From: Perkinsus olseni
Taxonomy: Eukaryota; Perkinsozoa; Perkinsida; Perkinsidae
Length of the DNA stretch: 64,000 nucleotides
Reading direction: 5' to 3'
NCBI GenBank assembly: GCA_013115135.1
Contig: JABANP010000072.1
Span: 106,055 to 170,054 of the forward strand
Below the pieces are notes generated by a model. The model ran no database searches. It was not told the DNA's origin and worked only from the letters and a program-made list of their open reading frames with translations. Made by a program: the position numbers and the translations under genes. Shown piece by piece: positions 43,908-55,639 of this stretch. Position 1 is the first letter of the stretch. Every line of letters starts with the position of its first letter.

Positions 43908-45988
43908 TCAAGCGGCGTTGTCACTGTTCAGCCTGTCCACAGCCGCACCCAGAGGCCAGGCCGCCTCCAGTTGGAAGTCACCATATTGTAGCTTGTTTGC
44001 CACAACCACGGCTTGCTCATTGTCAAGGCCGAAACCGTCGCTCAATAAGGTGAGGATGTAGGTCATGTCCATGCAGGCCCATGGGTCTCCGTCGGCCCCT
44101 ACTCTGCACAGCTTGTCCGCAAGTGCTCTGAATTCCGCAACAGTAACAACAGCCTGGAAGTCCCCTTCCGGTATGAGGCCATGCTGCTGTGCCCGATCGA
44201 AGATGTAGGAGTAGAGACGGAAGGTGTACTGATTAGCCGTCACTGGACCGAGCCACTTCCCGTCGAATGCACATCGATCGGAGTCAGTGCCGCACTCTCG
44301 CGCCAGATTCATGGCAACCTTCACGGTTTCCATACACCTCGACCCTCGTGTGGCAGCATCTTGGTCATCAGCTATCAGCTCCATTGTGGCTCCAGAGTAT
44401 TCATATAGTGAGGGGAGATCAGAATCGGGCACAACACACGGGTTGGTACCTACAGGAAAGTAGCAGTGCTGGTCAAGTCCCAACAGAACTCAGCAGTGAC
44501 TAGAAGCGCTCACCATTGATGTTGACCTCCAAAACTTTCCGTCTGGCGGCCTTCAATCCGTAGCCAAGCCAGCTATGAACATAAAGGCTTCGCGTCTTGT
44601 CGAGCGGCGTTAGATAGGAACCGTACTCAGCCCTCACGGAGGGAGTCAACTGACCAGATACAACGTGACGAGAGAGCTAGGGTTGGCCTCTCGACAGAAC
44701 GTATTTATCACTTGTGTGGTACGATTGATCCGCCACTACCAATCAGAATCCCGTGACAGAAGTGCATTTCGATGACGGCGAGATGAGAGAAGCAGTTCCA
44801 GCTGATTCAAGACACTCCGTGGTGGATTCCAACAGACAGACGAACCGGTCCACAGGGGGCCGTCAAGCATCCACAAACTCACCAGTTTGTTGTTGATGCC
44901 GTACGCTAGCTGAACGCTGCCGCCACCGAGGTCGATAACAGCGCTTGGGAGTCCGGCGTATCGGTAAGCGAAGTCCACCGTCATCCACTGGAATCTAGCC
45001 TCATCAACTCCATCCATAATATACACGTCCTCATCTGATCTTAACGCGAAGGGGGACTCTTTCATGACATCTCTGGTCGCCTGAGCAGCAAACGGGTGGT
45101 CCTCTCCACAGGGATGCGGGATTGATCAACTCCGATGAAACCAGAGAGCCCGGCAGCGGATAGCCAACCAGATGGAAGACGTTGTGAGCACCTCAAGCAG
45201 TTTCTCAGCCTTGTCAGCAGGAAGCATCCTCAACCCTGCAGTGGCGCTGACTACGACCTGCGCCCCCTTGGCCTCCGGAACGTTGGTTATTGCTTCGTCT
45301 ACGAGCCATCGCAGACCCGCCCTGAAGGGATGATGACATAAAATGCACTTCGGGGATTCGACCGCACAACCTTCCGATTACGAAAGCGGCAGTATAACCC
45401 ATCGAACTACTTCTCTTCTTACTTGCAGCCTTCTGGATCATCAGCGTAATTAGATAAGCCACCATCGACTTTCCGGAAGAGCGTGAGAGCGTCCGGCGAC
45501 ACCGGGTCTAGCTTCACCTTATTCCCAAGTTCTTCGAATTTGAACACTTGCACACGAGAGCCCGTCGAGCCCGCGTCGAAGATGACCTTGTACGTAATGG
45601 GGCCTTGTCTGGCCAAAAAGCCGCTCTGGTCCTGTTCCCTCGAGGACATTCTCGTCGTTACAAATATCAGGCCGTAGATGATGACCCCAATCGTCACGAA
45701 GGCGACGAGCGTCCACACGTGCTTTATGAGCCACTGCTCGATCTTCCACAACCTAGCCCGCAAAGGGCTCACAGGAGACTCTCTAGCCTTCACAACTGTC
45801 CCGGTCTCCATGGCCTCCTCCTCCTCGTTAAAATCATCATTCCATTTCAAGGCCATTGTTTCGAAGGATCGATCAGGTGTGCGGCTGCCTGAAGATTCTG
45901 GTGGCTGATCTAGTCGGCGTTTCACTGAGGGCGCTGCTGTAGGTGACAATGGGAGTTCTCTCAGTTCTCGAGAGGACCCAGTGTCCAT
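43908..45988 (-). CDS. Membrane-an­chored apyrase (GDA1/CD39 NTPDase)
   Basis: Hydrolyses nucleoside tri- and diphosphates outside the cell or in the secretory lumen. ATG 45988 starts an acidic cytosolic leader of about 100 residues, then a signal-anchor helix (VWTLVAFVTIGVIIYGLIFV). Apyrase conserved regions follow in order: ACR1 KVIFDAGSTGSRVQVFKFE; ACR2 SATAGLRMLPADKAEKLLEV (about 45250-45190); ACR3 YIMDGVDEARFQWMTVDFAY, keeping the catalytic Glu; ACR4 AVIDLGGGSVQLAYGI (about 44950-44900); YVHSWLGYGLKAARR (about 44580); C-terminal Cys-rich part with ACR5-like AWPLGAAVDRL, stopping at 43908. At least four introns. Length about 560 aa fits a single-anchor NTPDase. No lesion was noticed. Confidence 0.92.
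45350..45420 (-). other. tRNA-like sequence in an apyrase intron
   Basis: The minus strand reads TAGTTCGATGGGTTATACT, CCGCTTTCGTAATCGG and GCGGTCGAATCCCCG. These match D-arm, anticodon arm (loop CGT, Thr-like) and T-arm order of a tRNA. The T-loop lacks one T and no matching 5' acceptor strand is present. Degenerate tRNA or tRNA-derived repeat lying between apyrase exons 1 and 2. Confidence 0.35.
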
Positions 45989-48900
45989 GCACGATGGTAA
46001 ACAATCAACTTCATCATCAACTCTACTACCACTCGCGAACCCAACTCACGACGGAGGTGAACACCGGTTGACAACAGAATGTGGCATGGAGTAACAGGAG
46101 AGCCTTCAAGAGGCGTATGGCCCTCGCCTAGATTCTCGTACTAGGTAGGTTTCCGGTGTCCAACTTGTCGTCATCGAGGACAGGTTGGTCGGCCTGATCA
46201 GAGTCCACCGAATGACCCGTTGGAGCAAAACCCCCAAGCGCCCTACCGTCCACCGAAGGTGCACCGAGAGCTAGCCACCCGTCGTGGCCGTCCCAGATAG
46301 GTCATAGGCCCCTGGCCCGGGGAAGGGTACAGACAGCACGCCGCCGCCCCTACAATGACAAACAGCGTGAAGTTTCCCTTACCGTATCACTCCTTGCGAG
46401 GATGATTGAACACGACGGAGCGATCGCACGGTAGCTGTTAGCGAGCTCACGAAAAGAAGTACAGTACCACACTTTCCCTACTTCCCAACATCCGTGATCG
46501 ACCCTTTCTCAGTACGGGCCATCATGGACCACCTAGGCGGCTTCGACAGCACCGGATGGCCGTTTGGTCCTGAAAACAGGCGTATGGGGTACAGCGCGTT
46601 TACCCGAGGGTTATTACGGAATATACAGTTGTACTCCAAGGGCTCTTCTCGTGTGGCATCCTTCCCGCACCCTGGACTGCCTCGATAGCCGCCAAAGCTA
46701 GTGAACCTGTCGAGCAGTGATGCCTATTTGACAAGCGGGGACCGAGACCAGCGCTTATACGGAAACGGAAGAGGTGGTATGGAGCAGAGAAGTGGAGTAG
46801 AATTCATCCAGAACTACAGAGTCAATTGACTGATTATGAACAATACATGTCGACTGGACTTCACTTCGGAATTCCCAACTATATTCCATGCTACTAATCG
46901 GTCACTGAGGCGTGTGGACAACAACTCCGTAAATCATGCATGAACGCACGGGTTTGAATAGCCGGTCCCTATAGCCTTCAACCCATCATCAAATTTTTCG
47001 CAACGCACCGAAACATGCCCGCCCTTACTACCTCTCAGATACACCTCCCAAATGCTTAGCTCGATTGCCCAACACTATCTTCCCCCTCCTCGTTAAGTCA
47101 GCGAGCTTCAACTTGGCAGGGTCCGGCCCCGATGCTACTCGCTGTGATATTGTCGTGTTGATCCATGTAGGAACCTAAAGATACCACCAGTACGCACGGA
47201 GAAGAATTTCCGACTTCCCCACGTCTCTAGGAAGGTGTCTGGGGCGCTCGTTCAGACTCCAATGAGGGGGTCGATGCTTGATCGTATCCACAGCCTTGGT
47301 CGTGTGAACATCATACTGCCCAGGACCTGACCATTTCAAGTGTTACCGGGCGCGAACATGAGTACGTCTACCAGGCGTCATGACCGGCTTAGATGCAGTG
47401 GTGATAGCTGGAACCAAGGGCTCAGGGACAGGGGCAAGCAGGAATGCTGTCTTCATCGAGCCTGATATCGGGCACGCTGTGTTCTGAGGTACAGATACTT
47501 GAGAGGCGCAGAGCCGTATTGAGGGCGGCGGCATGGTTTTGTTGAACACCACACAAAGAGCCATACGCGGCCTCGTGCGTACGGGCTGTCTTTCGGCTCA
47601 GCCTTGCATGGCAACGCGGAGATCTCAACAAGATGGTTAGCGAGTCGGTTAACGGGTTGAAAATTGCACGAGGACCACTGAGGCAAAATGATTTCGCTCA
47701 ACCGCATCGGCACGTTCCAGGTCTTGGGATGAATCAGTAAGTACTGGTTTACCGGCTCAATGCCGCATGATAACAAACCTATAGCTACCAGAACTAGCCC
47801 CGGTCAATTACCCCTCCCTCCACTAGGACCAACAGTGGCCCCTGTATCGCTGGCAACCGCCGGATATGCGCATGATGTTGACGATGCCGAGCTCCGTGCG
47901 GCAGTGGTGGACACTGAGCACGCCTGAAACAGCACTCAATGCCGATACCATATTTCTCCCTAATCCTATTACCCCGCTTGAACGCTTTCTACCCATACTG
48001 AGCGAGTAGTGGATTTGTGTCGGTTGTTGCCTTGGCGCTCGCCTCTGTCAGCACGCTGGAAAAGAAGACTTTCGTGACATTTCCACGCGAACAGTAAAAG
48101 AGATCTGAGGGTGTATTCTTAGAAGTGAAGAAGTTCAGGATAGATTCAAAGACATGCATATTTCTTGATTTCGACATGATTTTTATTTCTACACGTTGAA
48201 ACAGTGTTCAAGCCTACAAGGGGAGTGGGAATCCTCAATAAAAACATGCAAATTACTCCGAATTTGATAATCAATTCATATACCAGAGAATTTAACAATT
48301 CTAACTCAAAATATAATCTGAAACCGCGTCTCATGCGTAAGAGAAAATCCTTATCTTGAAGCAAGGGGGGACCGACCCCAGCTTGTGCACGCGTTCAACG
48401 CAGTACGCAGACACATGAGGATTCGACAGTGATAAACCTGTGGCAGCTGGAGGCCTACGGGAATGATTCATCATCGACTGCACTGAGAATGAGGGATACT
48501 CGCGCAGGCCTCCTCCGACAGACTGATGTCCTACTCCTCTCTCGGAGTAACTTACCGAGCTCACTTTCACGTAGTGGAGCTTCAACTACGCAACCAAGAC
48601 TATGTACCCTCCTTCGTATACACTGAGTTTGAGTGTGGCGAGGATAGAGGAAGATGCAGATGAAGTCGGTCGAAGCCTTAGAGCAGGAAGACGTGATGAC
48701 TAATTCATGTATTGCTCGTTATTAAGGAACGTTTCAATCTGAGTTTGGCGTGCCGCCGAAGATAAAGTTTCTGTCGGGCAAAGAGATGGTAGAAAGTTGC
48801 TAGGGCGCTGCGGGTCGTATGAGACCCGTTCTTGACTGGTCACTGCATCAGAGTACTCCACGGGGCCCTTTTACTGCGTTCACAGTAGTTCTTTCACTCA

Positions 48901-49097
48901 GAGATGATACCATTGTCCGCCTCACTGTGCTGAAGGGGGAATCCCGCAGGCAAAAGATAGCGCGTCGCAAAGGTTTGAGAAAAGGACCCTAATCTGTTTA
49001 TGTATTATCTGTACGCGCAGAGACAGGCGGAATTCATTTGACGAAGCTGAGTTCATGCCTCGCTGAAATTGTCGACCAGCAGTTACTTTTTGTATTC
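45989..49097. other. 3.1-kb gene-poor region
   Basis: Upstream of the apyrase (minus) and of the SBP2-like gene (plus). Frames at plus 46494-46688 (IMDHLGGFDSTGWPFGPENR), minus 47343-47776 and minus 48331-48585 are open but carry no recognisable motif. 48170-48345 is AT-rich. I see no RNA gene here. Confidence 0.45.
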
Positions 49098-50833
49098 ATG
49101 GCGAAGGCGGCTCAGAAGCAGCGGCGGGACGGGATACCAGAGACTACTGCCACTGGAGGGCAGGAAGTATCTAAGGTTGAGCGGGGAAGATACGAACAAG
49201 GTCAGGCGAGAGCTCCAAGGACGGATGCGAACAGAACAAGAAACGGCAAGAACCCACCCAAAGGCGAGAGCAAAGGGCGGAAAGCACCCAGCCTGAATTC
49301 AGAGCTAGTTGAGGACATGACGGCTTTGCGGATGGGCAAGGCTCGGTTGGTGAGCAAAAATAAGAATAAGCCTAGCAAGCTGAAGGAGGTTATACTGCAT
49401 GACAAAGTCAACGATGATGGTGATGATGATACCAAGGGTTCCGAAGGCCGTAACGTGCCAGAGATCACCGTAAGGCACTACGTTCACCAGTAATACGGGA
49501 GGCTTAGGTGTCGTGTAGTTGGACATTGGAGGAAGGCCGCTACTGGTAGAACCGGTCCTGGGATTTCCTGTATCTTCTCTATCATAGCAACCCTCGTTCC
49601 ACGTTCGAGACCTAGGTCATCATTGCTTTCACTTCCTGAAAGTAAGAGTTTTCGGCGTGAGGGACTCGACGGCGATGCATGCAAACGAACATGAGTGTAA
49701 AGACCTGTTCACGGGCCGGTCATCGTGACATTTCCGTTAGGTATCTTTCACCAGAGCTCGACGCGTTGGTACAAGACGTGCTCGAGGATCTGCATCGGTA
49801 CCAGGAGAGAGCCAAGGAGAACCCGGCCAAGTTCAAGAAGCGTAAAAGATTCGTTACTGGCTTGCGTGAAGTGAGCCGAGCTCTCAGACTTGGGAAACTA
49901 AAAGGTAGTCGGGGCGTCGGCCACGGGAATCACTAGATGAGAGCATCTGGATCGGGGTCCCAACCTCCCCTTCTTATTGTTGCATTACAGCGGAAATTTG
50001 GCACTTCGTGAAAGTGTACGAATGCACCACTTCGCTGGCAGTCTCGGCAGCGGCATTGATAAGTTCTGTTTCCCCCCAAGCAACCCGTTCCAGGCGTGGC
50101 TCCGTCGGGCATTCCTCGCACACTTCACAGCATATGGATCATATGACGCTTAAGCTTTGCATCGCGCACCGTTCGACATTCCGCAATAGCGGTTCGCTAA
50201 ACGCGCGTCTAGCTTCTCTTTTGCACCGGTTCGGTACACATTTCTTTCGGTGTGACAGAATCATCTAATTTCCGGTGCCCATTGCGAGATGATGAGCCTT
50301 CCCTGGCCGCTCAGGTCTCAAGCGGGGGGCTGGATGAACGAGTTGTGGAGATAGTCGACGAGGCCTCCATGGGCGGTGGAAGCAGCGCCCCGGCAAAAAG
50401 TAGGCCGCAGCTCTACCGTGCTTACTCCTCTTCAAAGGACCCTTCAACTTTGCTCACCATACAGCTTGTTCTGATACTCGCTCCTCCCGGCGGCCACGAG
50501 TTTTTCTCAGGTAAGCTCGACACAGATCGTCAAGCCGTTCCAGTAGTGTTCGCCCTGTCCAAGAATAGACTCGGTAGGTGAATCTGGCGGGCGGTTCGAT
50601 TCAGCGGGTGGTTCGTAGGCAAGGCTTGTGGCAAACCTGTTCGGCAGTGTGCAGTTGGCCTACTATCCGTCGAAGGCGCTGAGAGAAAATGGAAACAGGT
50701 GAACGCCACACCGCGGTAGCGGAATCGTCATTATTCATTCTTTTAGATTACCGAAATGACAGAGGAGCTCCGACGCAAATGGCTCGAGGAGCGGCTTTTG
50801 CGGCCGACGAACAGTATCACAGAAGTGACTTGA
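49098..50833 (+). CDS. SECISBP2: SECIS-binding protein 2-like (L7Ae RNA-binding domain)
   Basis: SBP2 binds the SECIS hairpin of selenoprotein mRNAs and lets UGA be read as selenocysteine. Exon 1 (49098-49469, donor ACC|GTAAGG) encodes a basic, disordered leader (MAKAAQKQRRDG, TRNGKNPPKGESKGRKAPSL). The conserved domain starts near 49745: YLSPELDALVQDVLEDLHRY, KRKRFVTGLREVSRALRLGK. After a long gap come LVLILAP, DRQAVPVVFALSKNRLG, then across a 46-base intron (G|GTAGGT ... GTAG) KACGKPVRQCAVGLLSVEGA and ERKWKQ. The last exon, ITEMTEELRRKWLEERLL, stops at 50833. The order LDALVxDxL / RFVxGLREV / VPxVFALxxxxLG / VxLLSVxGA follows animal and protist SBP2. The 0.5 kb between LRLGKLK and LVLILAP is probably an intron; its exact borders are unclear. 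Confidence 0.85.
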
Positions 50834-51531
50834 AGGTTTTGAACTTGTCTGGACACAAATGACCTTCCGCGGGAACTCCAAGTCGTTACTCGTGTTTTTG
50901 TGATGTACGATTCAGCCTCGAGTTTGTCTGCTGATTCGTGTTGCTGTTGAAGTCGCTGTGACAGATCGCTTGTGGAGTATACACTGGCAGCCGCCTCCTG
51001 CCTTTGCAGCCTCGGATGGGCTTTCTCAGCCGCGAGAAGCGTAGAATGACGATCCACTACTGTCGCACGTCGTCGAACACAACAGCGCTGACATGGCAAA
51101 GGCAGGAGATCTTCATCATTAGGAGTAGGCAATACCTACGAGGCATGCAGGAAGGAACGTGAAGAGCTTGACGAAAGACTGATGATCACCTTGAGGCTCA
51201 AGGCTTGAGCGCTTGGTCATCCCTACTCTACGTGCATCTCCAGCAGCGACCGAGCAGGGGATGTTGCAAGATGTCTAAGCAAAGTGGCCATCTCCGAAGG
51301 TTTATCGATATACGTCGCTCTGGCAGATACCGCATCTGGGAGGGACGCGGGACCGCGAAGGAGGCCTCCCGACGAGGTCAACTGAAAGATGAGAATTTTT
51401 ATCAATAGCAAGTAGGCTCGTCACGAGAAAGACGGTACGGGAAATATCGACTAACACGCTGGAATGGTCTAGTTGGTTATGACGACTGCCTAACACGCAG
51501 TAGGTCCCGAGTTCGATTCTCGGTTCCAGTA
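50820..51531. repeat. Segmental duplication containing tRNA-Val, copy 1
   Basis: Diverged match to 54440-55447. Shared landmarks: TTGTCT-GACACAAATGA, CCGCGGGAACTC, GTTACTCGT, TACGATTCAGCCTCG, CGTCGAACAC, GGAGTAGGCA, GATGTTGCAAGATGTC and the tRNA. Starts at the last codons of the SBP2-like gene. Protein-coding frames are not conserved; the tRNA is. Confidence 0.75.
51458..51531 (+). tRNA. tRNA-Val(AAC)
   Basis: Complete cloverleaf: acceptor GCTGGAA / TTCCAGT (first pair G-T), D-arm TAGTTGGTTATGA, anticodon stem ACTGC / GCAGT with loop CTAACAC (anticodon AAC), T-arm CCGAG-TTCGATT-CTCGG and discriminator A. No intron, CCA not encoded. Identical to the copy at 55374. Confidence 0.93.
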
Positions 51532-51876
51532 TTAATTTGGGTGTTTTGGCGAGCCCAGAAATAATCGAGTGCCTACGCGTTGTCTCTGTGGGTGAGGCTG
51601 CGTCAGCAGAGTCATGACAGCTAGTAAGTCCGACCTATCATATAAAACCGCAATAGCAATGAAGCCGCATACAGCTTTGCGAGCAAGATGCTATAAGGCG
51701 GCGGGGATGCGGCGAAACCCAGGGTAAAATTTTCGATAAAACGACACGTATGTGACATGGAAACTGAACCCAACGCGGAAGACAGCTCGACAAAGTTTTA
51801 CATCCAAAGAACGCAAAGGGGCGAAGAAGATGAACAATGAAGAGGCGGTATCGTTCCACGGTTCTAGGAACCTCTG

Positions 51877-52915
51877 CTAACAGTCCATGCAGTCCTTTTT
51901 CTCCTCCTTTCCTCCATCCGCGAGGGAGGGTTCATCGAGTCGTCTTTTCCTTGGCTGGCTCAAGCTGCGAACCTCTTGGGGTTGGCTTCCACCGGCCTCG
52001 AGTGGGTCGTACACACCTTTAACGCCGTCAGAAATGAAAGGGACATATGCGGGCTGGACTCTTATGCTTGGCTTGCCCGGATCAGAAGGTTCGGCACCAA
52101 GACGCAGCTCGAAGTGACCGCCATCCATGCCCGATCTATGCAGTCTGATGGATTCAAGAGTGAGGTTGTTGATACCGAATGCCCGGCCGGCTGCAGTGAG
52201 GGAGGCCTCGACTTCGGCCTGGTCCGCGGGGTCTGCAAGACCGGCGAAGATGTAGCAGTCGGCATCACAACCCGTCCTCACGAGCGGCATCAGAGGGAGG
52301 ATGAGGACGTTGGATGGGGGAGTGTCCTCGGTGGCATTGGCGAACTGGAAGTAAGTCGTAGGTGCACCGGTTGGACTCAATGCCGAAGAGGCCAAGTTCA
52401 ACTGCCCGAGTTGCCGACCTTCCTCGTCCGTTTGCAGGGTTAGACACACTAAATAGAACGGTCCAGTGTCGTCCGAGTTTACCAAGGACCCGACTGGCAG
52501 CTCCCCAACGTCAGCGAGAGGAAGAGACTTGAAGAGGTCTCCAGCCCTCGAGGGGACTTCCATCTCTTCAAGACCTGGGATTCCAACTCCCAATCCAGTA
52601 ACTCCGGCAATCCAAAGAGGAAACGGAGCTGTCAATATTCACAGAACCCCAGTTGACTCCGGCGATGGTAATCATCGTCGATTCCTCATTCACCGCTTTA
52701 CCGCTGAATTTCATAGTGCTAGGGGTAACATTCTGAAGAGCGCTTGCCGAGCCCACGTTCATGGCAATGCTCTTGAGAGTACCAATAGGGCGGGTTGAAT
52801 CCACCAGACCTTCATAGTGACCAGCTTCGATGCTCGGAGGAGTGGCGCCCACAAGATCTATGAGGGCGAGTAGGAGAGATATGACGGAATAATGGGCGTG
52901 TCGGGGAGCTGGCAT
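51877..52915 (-). CDS. Secreted protein with basic, NLS-like C-terminus (member 2)
   Basis: ATG 52915 starts a clear signal peptide (MPAPRHAHYSVISLLLALID, LVGATPPS), then a mature start SIEAGHYEG and TMKFSGKAVNEESTMITIAG. A missing base in the A run at 52634-52635 interrupts the frame; with it restored the protein continues TAPFPLWIAGVTGLGVGIP, GLEEMEVPSRAGDLFKSLPL, DDTGPFYLVCLTLQTDEEGR, CDADCYIFAGLADPADQAEV, AGRAFGINNLTLESIRLHR and ends SLSQPRKRRLDEPSLADGGK to stop 51877. PRKRRLDEP is a classical monopartite NLS shape. About 345 aa. Related to the gene at 41956-43090. Family not recognised; parasite-effector role is speculation. Confidence 0.75.
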
Positions 52916-53014
52916 TGATACAGGTGTACTATACCCATTGCAGGCGTCGTGACTGCTCGGTCGTCCTGCTCGGCCTGACTGACCTGACGACCTGACTGCT
53001 CGGTCGTCGAGAAT

Positions 53015-53823
53015 TTACGAGGGCAGCAGTCCGGAGCAGTCCTGCAGCTCCGCATGACCGAAGGCTAGCGACGGAAGTTGGTCAGTCTCGGGCGGACGTT
53101 TCATCACCGTTTCCACTCGAAGTCTCTTCACCTGCATCTCACATGTCGACGTCGAGATCAAACCCCAAGTAGGGGAGCCCTCGAGGAACCTAAGCATGAA
53201 ACGCAGATTAATACCTTGCTCTTCGTGCTACGAGGAAATTCCCGCCAGGATGGGACTCGGATGAGGAATATTCCTGTAAGGCTACTGGCCTCACCGCTAG
53301 CCAGTGCGGCGTATACGAAGTTCCTGAGTCCCGATGCCTTCTGTAGTCCCAGGCTGGGAACCCGAATTGTCTATACAATAGTCTCAGCGAGTATTTTTCG
53401 TCCCTCAACGCAACACGGAAGAGGTATGCTCATTGCTATACATTTTCACAAGAACATTCTCCGAGCCACGACTGGCGCACTATCCGAGTAGCAGCGTCGG
53501 CTGCATCGCTGGTGTTGGTCAGTGATACCACCAAGACCTTCCCTTCCAGGCCCAACAGGCATCCGTCTGCGTGTTGTTTCTGGACCACCTGACTATCTCG
53601 AATAGCGAGCCCAGTCTCTTGATATCGGAAACCTGTGAGCAGTTCCCACGAAGATCCGTTGATTGACAGCTTCTACAACCCATGCCTGCGATCCTGATCC
53701 AGGGTCCCTATAGATCGCGCACAAGCCGGTGACGAGATTCGACTTGCCGCAGGCTGAAGATCCACACAATGCGATGTTGAAGTTTCGACTCCGACCGGAG
53801 GATAGCATACCGGCCACACACAC
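53015..53823 (-). CDS. P-loop GTPase-like protein
   Basis: The minus strand encodes NFNIALCGSSACGKSNLV (about 53780-53725), a Walker A / G1 motif GSSACGKS preceded by a beta strand as in small GTPases. Downstream, in order, KVLVVSLTNTSDAADAATRI (about 53550-53485) resembles the G3-G4 strand-helix unit. Further minus-strand blocks (KASGLRNFVYAALASGEA near 53340, QVKRLRVETVMKRPPETDQL near 53110) could be the C-terminus, ending near 53015. G4 N/TKxD was not identified. Short introns between blocks are likely. Confidence 0.5.
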
Positions 53824-54439
53824 ATGGCTCCCATGCCATAGGAGGGCTCCTCAGTTGCCGAGATCCCTCTCTGGAAGAGTTCCAGCGGGAGAGCAGGGCG
53901 CTTCACGCTTAGAGATGGTCCCGGAACGAACTTGCAGCAATACTGATAAGCAGCCAAGTAAGACTGAGAGGGTCGAAAAATGACAGCGATGCGCCGATAT
54001 AGCACCCAGCGAGATATCCTCTGCCACCTGTGAGGCACGACACAGGCTGCGACGGCACGAACATCATGTCACAGCGTGGGAGCGTACGCGTTTTCTATCA
54101 CATTCAATGTATCACCCAATGTGGCAGGAGTACCCTAAAGGGGAACACCACTAATGAAAGGGAAACTTCAGGATATCAGCGAGACTAGTTTTCGACGAAC
54201 TTTAGCCAGGTAACAACAGGAAAGAATCATCTCGACGAGGCTATTGTTGAATAATGCTTTGAGCAATGACAGAATGACTCTGCACGATCAGTAGCCGGAC
54301 TGTCCACGACCGAAGCCTTCCAAACCCATACGGCACAAAACTTTGTGTTGTATGAGCATTCACTGTCGCTGGACAATCTACTGGTAATCATTACCGGCAT
54401 GTTCAAGAAACTCGGACGAACGCCGACCAGAACCACAGA
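53824..54439. other. 0.6-kb stretch, no clear gene
   Basis: Between the P-loop gene and the tRNA-bearing duplication. A 121-codon minus frame overlaps but lacks motifs. Confidence 0.4.
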
Positions 54440-55447
54440 AGGAACCTGAAAGTTTCGACCTTGTCTAGACACAAATGAGCTACCGCGGGAACTCGATCAT
54501 GTTACTCGTATTTTCGTGCTATACGATTCAGCCTCGGGTTCCGGTTGGGTTGGTGAAGAGCCATTTGTCGAGTTCAGATGGCTTATACAGATAAGCGGTT
54601 TTTATTCAAAATTTAGCAAGAAGGCGCCTACTTATCAATTGTCGTGTAGTCATTGCTAGTTCCGACGAGCGTAGAAAGATATTCCACTAGTGTCATAACG
54701 CGTCGAACACGACAACACTGACCTAGGGTGTGCATGAGACCTTCATTACTAGGAGTAGGCATGCCGGAAGGAACATTATGAATTCGATGGATGAATGATG
54801 ATCACCTTGGCCAGTACCAAAAGCAGCAATAACAGTAGTCAGTTTCATCAGAAGGATCTGTGCCGGCAGACATGCGGTCCTCGGGTGTGGAGGAGAGTCG
54901 GATTTGGTACCCAGAAGACTCTTCCGCGGCTGGATTGTCAGTATGCTGGTGGTAGACTGCCATGGGCGGCTGTGGGCTGAGAGTACGCTGAGACACACGA
55001 AGGCGTGCATCAGTTAGAGGCGTATTCACGACGTAAGGGCATACCTTCCCGAACTCTACTTCTCGGCCCATCGATGCGCTACCGACGACCGTTGGGTTCT
55101 GCTAAAAGCGTAGACAGGTTAGTGGCATACTTCAGGTTTCCATCCTTACTTTACGAGCAGATCCTGTAACCTGTGGGTGGCTGAGCCAGGGATGTTGCAA
55201 GATGTCCAAGCAGAGTGGCCTTTTCCGAGGATCAATGGATAGGCATCGTCCTGACAGACCACCTCTGATTTTCCGGCAGCGATCACATGACCGACGAAGA
55301 GAGTAGTCTTTTCATCAATGCAACGTTGAAGACGCTGCCAGAAAAGACGGGACTGAGAAAAAACCATTGACACGCTGGAATGGTCTAGTTGGTTATGACG
55401 ACTGCCTAACACGCAGTAGGTCCCGAGTTCGATTCTCGGTTCCAGTA
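54440..55447. repeat. Segmental duplication containing tRNA-Val, copy 2
   Basis: Diverged copy of 50820-51531, somewhat longer through insertions. Same landmark order, ending with the tRNA. Confidence 0.75.
55374..55447 (+). tRNA. tRNA-Val(AAC), second copy
   Basis: Base-for-base identical to 51458-51531, with 5' flank CAC shared, while the wider flanks have diverged. Anticodon AAC. Confidence 0.93.
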
Positions 55448-55639
55448 ATATTTTCCTTCGCAAACAGCCAGTTAACACATGTTGTGCTCGAGGACTGATA
55501 ATGCGGATTACACGGGGCGAGTCGCTCCTACAAGTGGCGACATGATCTGTAATACACCCGCAATGCGGGTCCCGCATTCGGAATGGAAGCCAGTAACACT
55601 CGTTCAACAGAATATGTACCGTTCGGCTTAGCAAGGGCC

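Noticed and set aside
50508..50522. Possible 15-base intron (GTAAGC ... ACAG) in the SBP2-like gene
   Set aside because: Read-through is also in frame, and an intron this short is not needed to explain the protein.
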